Origin: Streptomyces neyagawaensis
GTDB taxonomy: Bacteria > Actinomycetota > Actinomycetes > Streptomycetales > Streptomycetaceae
Reading direction: 5' to 3'
Assembly: GCF_023516595.1 (NCBI RefSeq)
Contig: NZ_JAMGBG010000052.1
Location: forward strand, 62,001 to 126,000
DNA length: 64,000 bases
The position numbers and the translations under genes are program-made. Below the pieces are notes generated by a model. That model did not search any database, had not been told where the DNA came from, and worked only from the letters and a program-made list of their open reading frames with translations. This document shows, one piece after another, positions 60,187 through 64,000 of this stretch. Positions within the stretch are counted from its first letter, which is position 1; each line of letters starts with the position of its first letter.

Positions 60187-60197
60187 AGTGAGTCACC
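60187..60197 (+). promoter_or_regulatory. BldD autoregulatory operator
   Basis: AGTGAGTCACC fits the BldD-box pattern AGTGA-N-TCACC and covers the predicted transcription start of bldD; it overlaps a second small palindrome TCACAGTGA (60183-60191). BldD is known to repress its own promoter in S. coelicolor. Confidence 0.7.
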
Positions 60198-60218
60198 AGC
60201 CTTCGTCCGGGGAGCTAT

Positions 60219-60719
60219 ATGTCCAGCGAATACGCCAAACAGCTCGGGGCCAAGCTCCGGGCCATCCGCACCCAGCAGGGCCTTTCCCTCCACGGTGTCG
60301 AGGAGAAGTCCCAGGGACGCTGGAAGGCGGTCGTGGTCGGTTCGTACGAGCGCGGCGACCGCGCCGTCACCGTGCAGCGCCTTGCGGAGCTGGCGGATTT
60401 CTATGGGGTTCCTGTGCAGGAGCTGCTTCCCGGGACGACCCCCGGTGGCGCGGCCGAGCCGCCGCCGAAGCTGGTCCTCGACCTGGAGCGCCTGGCCAAC
60501 GTCCCGGCCGAGAAGGCGGGCCCGCTCCAGCGGTACGCCGCGACGATCCAGTCCCAGCGCGGTGACTACAACGGCAAGGTGCTCTCCATCCGCCAGGACG
60601 ACCTGCGCACACTCGCCGTCATCTACGACCAGTCCCCCTCGGTCCTGACCGAGCAGCTGATCAGCTGGGGTGTCCTGGACGCGGACGCGCGTCGCGCCGT
60701 CTCCCACGACGAGGGCTGA
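60219..60719 (+). CDS. bldD: Developmental master repressor BldD
   Basis: This 166-residue protein has an N-terminal XRE-type HTH (QQGLSLHGVEEKSQGRWKAV, ~19-38) and a C-terminal cyclic-di-GMP-binding domain. The known c-di-GMP signature RGD-X8-RQDD is exact: RGD at 114-116 and RQDD at 125-128. In Streptomyces a tetramer of c-di-GMP brings two BldD together, so that they repress sporulation genes during vegetative growth. ATG at 60219. Divergent from pyrR; a strong terminator follows. Confidence 0.97.
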   Translation: MSSEYAKQLGAKLRAIRTQQGLSLHGVEEKSQGRWKAVVVGSYERGDRAVTVQRLAELADFYGVPVQELLPGTTPGGAAEPPPKLVLDLERLANVPAEKAGPLQRYAATIQSQRGDYNGKVLSIRQDDLRTLAVIYDQSPSVLTEQLISWGVLDADARRAVSHDEG

Positions 60720-60748
60720 CCCCTCGGGCGAGACTCAGCAGAAACGTG

Positions 60749-60796
60749 CCGCCGGGGTGGCCGGAACCTTTCGGTTCGGGCCACCCCGGCGGTTTT
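60749..60796 (+). terminator. bldD intrinsic terminator
   Basis: A 14-bp perfect stem (CCGCCGGGGTGGCC / GGCCACCCCGGCGG) with a 16-nt loop that is itself partly self-complementary is followed by TTTTCTGT, 29 bp past the bldD stop. Confidence 0.85.
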
Positions 60797-60844
60797 CTGT
60801 CTCCAGGGACGCCGATGGGGACGCGGGCGGGCCGACGTCTCCGA

Positions 60845-60864
60845 GGGCCTCCCATGGGAGGCCC
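60845..60864 (-). terminator. nusB-side palindrome
   Basis: GGGCCTCCC-AT-GGGAGGCCC is a perfect 9-bp inverted repeat 9 bp past the nusB stop, in the place expected for the terminator of the minus-strand pepQ-like/efp/nusB unit. Confidence 0.55.
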
Positions 60865-60873
60865 GGAGGTCCC

Positions 60874-61308
60874 CTATTCGGCTTCCCTGCGGAGCGACGG
60901 CTTCAGGTCCTTCAGGCGCCCGAGCAGTCCGTTCACGAACGACGGGGAGTCGTCCGTGGAGAACTCCTTCGCCAGCTGCACCATCTCGTCCAGCACCACC
61001 GCGTCGGGGGTCTCGTCGACCCAGATCAGCTCGTAGGCGCCGAGCCGCAGGATGTTGCGGTCCACGACCGGCATCCGGTCGAGGGTCCAGCCCACCGAGT
61101 ACTGCGCGATCAGTTCGTCGATGCGCTTGGCGTACTCGGAGTACCCCTCGACCAGCTGCATCGTGTACTCGCTGACCGGCGGCTGCCTGGTGTCGGACCG
61201 GGAATGCCGGATCCAGTCCGCGAGGACGGTCAGGACGTCGGCCCCGCGCTGGTCGCCCTCGAAGAGGATCTGGAAGGCGCGCTTGCGGGCCGTGTTACGG
61301 GCAGCCAC
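60874..61308 (-). CDS. nusB: Transcription antitermination factor NusB
   Basis: This 144-residue all-helical protein binds NusE (S10) and boxA RNA in rRNA antitermination. Conserved features: the Arg-rich N-terminus AARNTARKRAFQILFEGDQR and the C-terminal FVNGLLGRLKDL. GTG at 61308 lies only 2 bp after the efp stop, so it is coupled with efp. Confidence 0.96.
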   Translation of the reverse strand: MAARNTARKRAFQILFEGDQRGADVLTVLADWIRHSRSDTRQPPVSEYTMQLVEGYSEYAKRIDELIAQYSVGWTLDRMPVVDRNILRLGAYELIWVDETPDAVVLDEMVQLAKEFSTDDSPSFVNGLLGRLKDLKPSLRREAE

Positions 61309-61310
61309 GG

Positions 61311-61877
61311 TTAGCTGTTCACCCGGCCGAGGTAGTCGCTGGTGCGGGTGTCGACCTTGATCTTCTCACCGGTGGTGATGAAGAGGGGCACCTGGATCTG
61401 GTGGCCGGTCTCCAGGGTGGCGGGCTTGGTGCCACCGGTGGAGCGGTCGCCCTGGACGCCCGGCTCGGTCTCCTGGATGACGAGCTCGACGGCGGCCGGC
61501 AGCTCGACGAAGAGCACCTCGCCCTCGTGCTGCGCGACGGTGGCGGTGAAGCCCTCGATCAGGAAGTTGGCGGCGTCGCCGACGGCCTTGCGGTCGACCA
61601 TCAGCTGGTCGTAGGTCTCCATGTCCATGAAGACGAAGTACTCGCCGTCCATGTAGGAGAACTGCATGTCGCGCTTGTCGACGGTGGCCGTCTCGACCTT
61701 CACGCCGGCGTTGAAGGTCTTGTCGACGACCTTCCCGGAGAGCACGTTCTTGAGCTTGGTGCGCACGAAGGCCGGGCCCTTGCCGGGCTTGACGTGCTGG
61801 AACTCGACGACGGACCAGAGCTGGCCGCCGTCGAGCTTGAGCACCATGCCGTTCTTGAGGTCGTTCGTGGAAGCCAC
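61311..61877 (-). CDS. efp: Elongation factor P
   Basis: This 188-residue factor relieves ribosome stalling at polyproline. Three beta domains (KOW-like, P/YeiP, and C-terminal [13 protein letters not shown]-like). The tip loop is VKPGKGPAF with PGKGP at 31-35, so Lys33 sits in the proline-rich loop described for actinobacterial EF-P that works without lysine modification. GTG at 61877. Followed closely by nusB. Confidence 0.97.
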   Translation of the reverse strand: MASTNDLKNGMVLKLDGGQLWSVVEFQHVKPGKGPAFVRTKLKNVLSGKVVDKTFNAGVKVETATVDKRDMQFSYMDGEYFVFMDMETYDQLMVDRKAVGDAANFLIEGFTATVAQHEGEVLFVELPAAVELVIQETEPGVQGDRSTGGTKPATLETGHQIQVPLFITTGEKIKVDTRTSDYLGRVNS

Positions 61878-61937
61878 GGTTGCTTCAATCTCCTGGACTT
61901 ACGTGGACGACCCCGGGGCACGCGCGCAGCTCAAGGG

Positions 61938-63044
61938 CTAGAGCGCGAGCAGCTCCTTGGTCGTGATGGTGAGTAGCTCGGGTCCGCCGTCCGCCTCGGG
62001 GCGTACGACGAGCGTGTCATCGATCCGGACACCGCCCCGGCCCGGGAGGTGGACCCCCGGTTCGACGGTGACCGGCACGCAAGCGTCCAGTTTACCCATG
62101 GCCGCGGGGGCCAACTGCGGGTCCTCGTCGATTTCGAGTCCCACACCGTGCCCCATCAGTGCCGGGAGGTCCGCGCCGTGACCCGCGGAGTCCAGTACGT
62201 GACGGGCCGCGCGGTCGACGGCGCGATAGGCGGCGCCGGGGACGAGGCTCTCGCGGCCGGCCCGCTGGGCTGCGAAGACGAGGTCGTAGAGCTCGATCTG
62301 CCAGTCGGCCGGCGAGGTCCCGATGACGAAGGTGCGGCCGATCTCGCAGCGGTAGCCGCGGTAGACGGCGCCGAGGCACACGGAGAGGAAGTCACCCTCC
62401 TCGACGCGGCGATCGGTGGGGAGGTGGCCGCGGCGGCCGGAGTTGGGGCCCGTGGCGACGGAGGTGGCGAAGGCGGGGCCGTCGGCGCCGTGGTCGACCA
62501 GGCGGCGCTCCAGTTCCAGGGCGAGGTGGCGTTCGGTACGGCCGACGAGGATCGACTCCAGGAGTTCCCCGAGGGCCTGGTCGGCGATCTCCGCGCCGAT
62601 GCGCAGACAGGAGATCTCCTCCTCGTCCTTGACGACCCGGAGCTGCTCGACCGCGCCGCCGAGGTCGGTGAGCCGCAGCCGGGGGGCGACTGAGCGGAGC
62701 GCCCGGTGCCGGGCCACGGTGAGGTGGTGCTCCTCCACGGCGAGGGACTCGGCGCCGGCGGCCGTGACGAGGTCGGCGGCCGCGACCGCCGGGTCGCCGC
62801 CGGGCTTCGGCAGCAGGTGGACGCGGACGGCGTCGTCGGGCCGCCCCTCGGAGCTGTCGCCCCTCGGGGGTGCGCCGCAGAGGAGGACGTCCTCGGCCGC
62901 GCCGAGCAGGAGGACGGCGCCGCGGGGGGCCGCGCCCGTGAGGTACCGCACGTTGGCCGGGCGGGTCACGAGAGCGGTGGCGCTGCCGCTCGCCTGGCAG
63001 CGTTCTCTCAGCCGGGTTCGGCGGGCGGCGTGGGCGTCTGACAT
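61938..63044 (-). CDS. M24-family peptidase homologue with altered metal ligands
   Basis: This 368-residue protein has the pita-bread M24 fold of Xaa-Pro aminopeptidase/prolidase: an N-terminal creatinase-like domain (~1-130) and a C-terminal catalytic domain. Aligned by hand to E. coli AMPP, the five metal ligands Asp, Asp, His, Glu, Glu become Cys223, Glu234, His299, Glu328 and Asp342 (VCLGAVYRGYRCEIGRTF; GHGVGLEIDEDP; VTVEPG; GGVRIDDTLVV). It may use a different metal or have lost activity. First gene of the efp-nusB operon (60-bp gap to efp). Confidence 0.85.
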   Translation of the reverse strand: MSDAHAARRTRLRERCQASGSATALVTRPANVRYLTGAAPRGAVLLLGAAEDVLLCGAPPRGDSSEGRPDDAVRVHLLPKPGGDPAVAAADLVTAAGAESLAVEEHHLTVARHRALRSVAPRLRLTDLGGAVEQLRVVKDEEEISCLRIGAEIADQALGELLESILVGRTERHLALELERRLVDHGADGPAFATSVATGPNSGRRGHLPTDRRVEEGDFLSVCLGAVYRGYRCEIGRTFVIGTSPADWQIELYDLVFAAQRAGRESLVPGAAYRAVDRAARHVLDSAGHGADLPALMGHGVGLEIDEDPQLAPAAMGKLDACVPVTVEPGVHLPGRGGVRIDDTLVVRPEADGGPELLTITTKELLAL

Positions 63045-63169
63045 GCCCCGAGCGTATGAGCTCCGCTGGTCGGGCGCCGGTTCAGTGCGGCCGAGTGGGG
63101 GTGCGGGGAGGGCCGGGGAGGGAGGGGGTGGGACTGGTGGTGTGCGGGGTGCGGGTGGGTGGGGGCTTG

Positions 63170-63320
63170 TCGCGCAGTTCCCCGCGTCCCTTGGGTTGCT
63201 GGGGCTGAGCGGTGGTCACCGGTTCCGTCGGTCTGCCTTGCCGCCCTCGACCTGCCTCGCCGCTCGTGTGACCTGCCTTGTCGGCCGCGACCTACCCTGC
63301 CGCCCTCAGAGCTGCCCTGC
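63170..63320. repeat. REP-like core copy followed by ~20-bp degenerate tandem repeat
   Basis: TCGCGCAGTTCCCCGCGTCC (63171 onward) is another copy of the core seen at 4561. It is followed by CTGCCTTGCCG-like units at 63233, 63252, 63273, 63292 and 63312 (19-21 bp period). The 284-bp gap between the M24 and kinase-like genes shows no gene. Confidence 0.6.
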
Positions 63321-63328
63321 CGGACTTG

Positions 63329-64000
63329 TTACCACTTCGGGGGGCTTGCTATTGATCTGGCCAGGACCTCGTCCAGGACTCGGGCCGTGGCGGGGACGTC
63401 CAGTTGGGAGTTGTCGATGATGGGGAGGCCCGAGCCGTACCAGCCGGCCATGCGGCCGTGGATGCGGGCGACCTCCTCGTCGGTGAGGCGGCGGTTGCCC
63501 GTGCGCTCCGCGTTGCGTTCGAGGACGATCTCCAGGCCGGGCAGGAGGACGACGGGGAGGAGGCCGGGGCCGACATGTCGCTTCCAGCCGCCGAGGCCGA
63601 CGACGGGGCGGTCGGGGAAGACCGCGTCGTCGAGGATGCAGGAGATGCCGTTGGCCAGGAAGTTCCGCGCGGCGAAGCCGCAGGTGCGGCGGGCGAGACG
63701 GTACTGCGCCTCGGAGTTGTCGTTCCACCCGGACTGCGGGTCGGCGAAGCCCGAGCGGACCCATTCGCGCACGTCGTCGAGGCTGATGTGCGCGGTGGGC
63801 ACCCGGCGGTGGTCCGCCCAGTACTTGGCGACGCTCGTCTTGCCCGCGCCCGCGGGGCCGATGAGGAGGACGGCGAGCGTGGTGGTCGTGACGTCCGGCG
63901 CGCCGGCGGCGGGCGGCGGGCTCGGCATGGTGACGGGGCCGCCCGGCGGCAGTTGCACGTGTCCGGTGGTGTCCCGGGGCACACCGGTGTGCTGCGGGGG
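63329..64000 (-). CDS. P-loop kinase-like ATP-binding protein (5' end may be outside window)
   Basis: The frame is open from the stop at 63329 to the right edge (224 codons). Possible starts inside the window are GTG 63982 and the internal ATG of MPSPPPAAG, but the proline/glycine-rich N-terminal region may continue outside. The core is a zeta-toxin/chloramphenicol-phosphotransferase-like AAA fold: Walker A LLIGPAGAGKTSVAKYWADH and downstream RNAERTGNRRLTDEEVARIH. It likely phosphorylates a small molecule; substrate unknown. Confidence 0.78.
   Translation of the reverse strand, partial: PPQHTGVPRDTTGHVQLPPGGPVTMPSPPPAAGAPDVTTTTLAVLLIGPAGAGKTSVAKYWADHRRVPTAHISLDDVREWVRSGFADPQSGWNDNSEAQYRLARRTCGFAARNFLANGISCILDDAVFPDRPVVGLGGWKRHVGPGLLPVVLLPGLEIVLERNAERTGNRRLTDEEVARIHGRMAGWYGSGLPIIDNSQLDVPATARVLDEVLARSIASPPKW

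Overview
The window is a 64 kb piece of a high-GC actinobacterial chromosome, almost certainly Streptomyces. The main reasons are a complete bldD developmental regulator, an actinobacterial-type sIHF, the pyrR-pyrB-pyrC-(membrane protein)-carA-carB-pyrD-pyrF cluster followed by sIHF-gmk-rpoZ-coaBC-metK-priA-fmt-rsmB, frequent GTG/TTG starts, ATGA/GTGA overlaps, and the short GC-rich intergenic palindromes typical of the genus. As far as I can recall, the gene order follows the S. coelicolor SCO1430-SCO1493 interval. This is core chromosome: I see no phage, insertion sequence, tRNA, rRNA or CRISPR array.

Layout. 1-7.2 kb: the end of a secreted C39-type peptidase, a uridine-kinase-like P-loop protein, a TPR/AAA+ (CbxX/EccA-like) ATPase, and two overlapping CNNM/CBS membrane proteins. 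7.4-12.5 kb (minus strand): an FMN riboswitch heading ribE-ribM-ribBA-ribH-hisE-hisG-PH-domain gene, so riboflavin and histidine genes appear to share one transcript. 12.5-19.4 kb: a promoter with a DasR-like box but no gene for it, an NmrA-type reductase whose 3' end runs into tandem repeats, a striking 43-bp repeat array, a ROK repressor divergent from an MFS exporter, a gene remnant, a secreted GH6 cellulase-like enzyme and a DUF5995 protein. 19.4-32.2 kb: an amidohydrolase/amine-oxidase operon, an MFS transporter, a HAD-nuclease-like fusion protein beside a four-gene ABC importer with a divergent GntR regulator, and an amino-acid permease/Lrp operon. 32.5-43.1 kb: GuaB1, an orphan barstar, a SorC regulator, rpe, an MMPL transporter, rsmB, fmt and an HTH protein with a repetitive tail. 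43.2-63.0 kb: the conserved housekeeping block (priA, metK, coaBC, rpoZ, gmk, sIHF, the pyr operon, bldD, nusB, efp, an M24 peptidase homologue). The window ends in a P-loop kinase-like gene that is open to the right edge.

How the genes work together. The pyr genes encode de novo UMP synthesis from carbamoyl phosphate to UMP, with PyrR probably acting on its own leader. coaBC, metK, gmk, rpoZ, fmt and rsmB supply cofactors and transcription/translation functions. The rib genes supply GTP/ribulose-5-phosphate entry, lumazine and riboflavin synthase steps plus a flavin uptake protein under FMN control; no ribD is visible here. The most suggestive accessory set is permease + Lrp regulator + amidohydrolase + flavin amine oxidase. 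Its two operons, 10 kb apart, share phased TTGCG half-sites, which suggests one amino-acid uptake and amide-route catabolic regulon. The ABC importer, GntR regulator and HAD/EEP fusion look like an uptake-and-dephosphorylation module for an unidentified phosphorylated or phosphonate compound.
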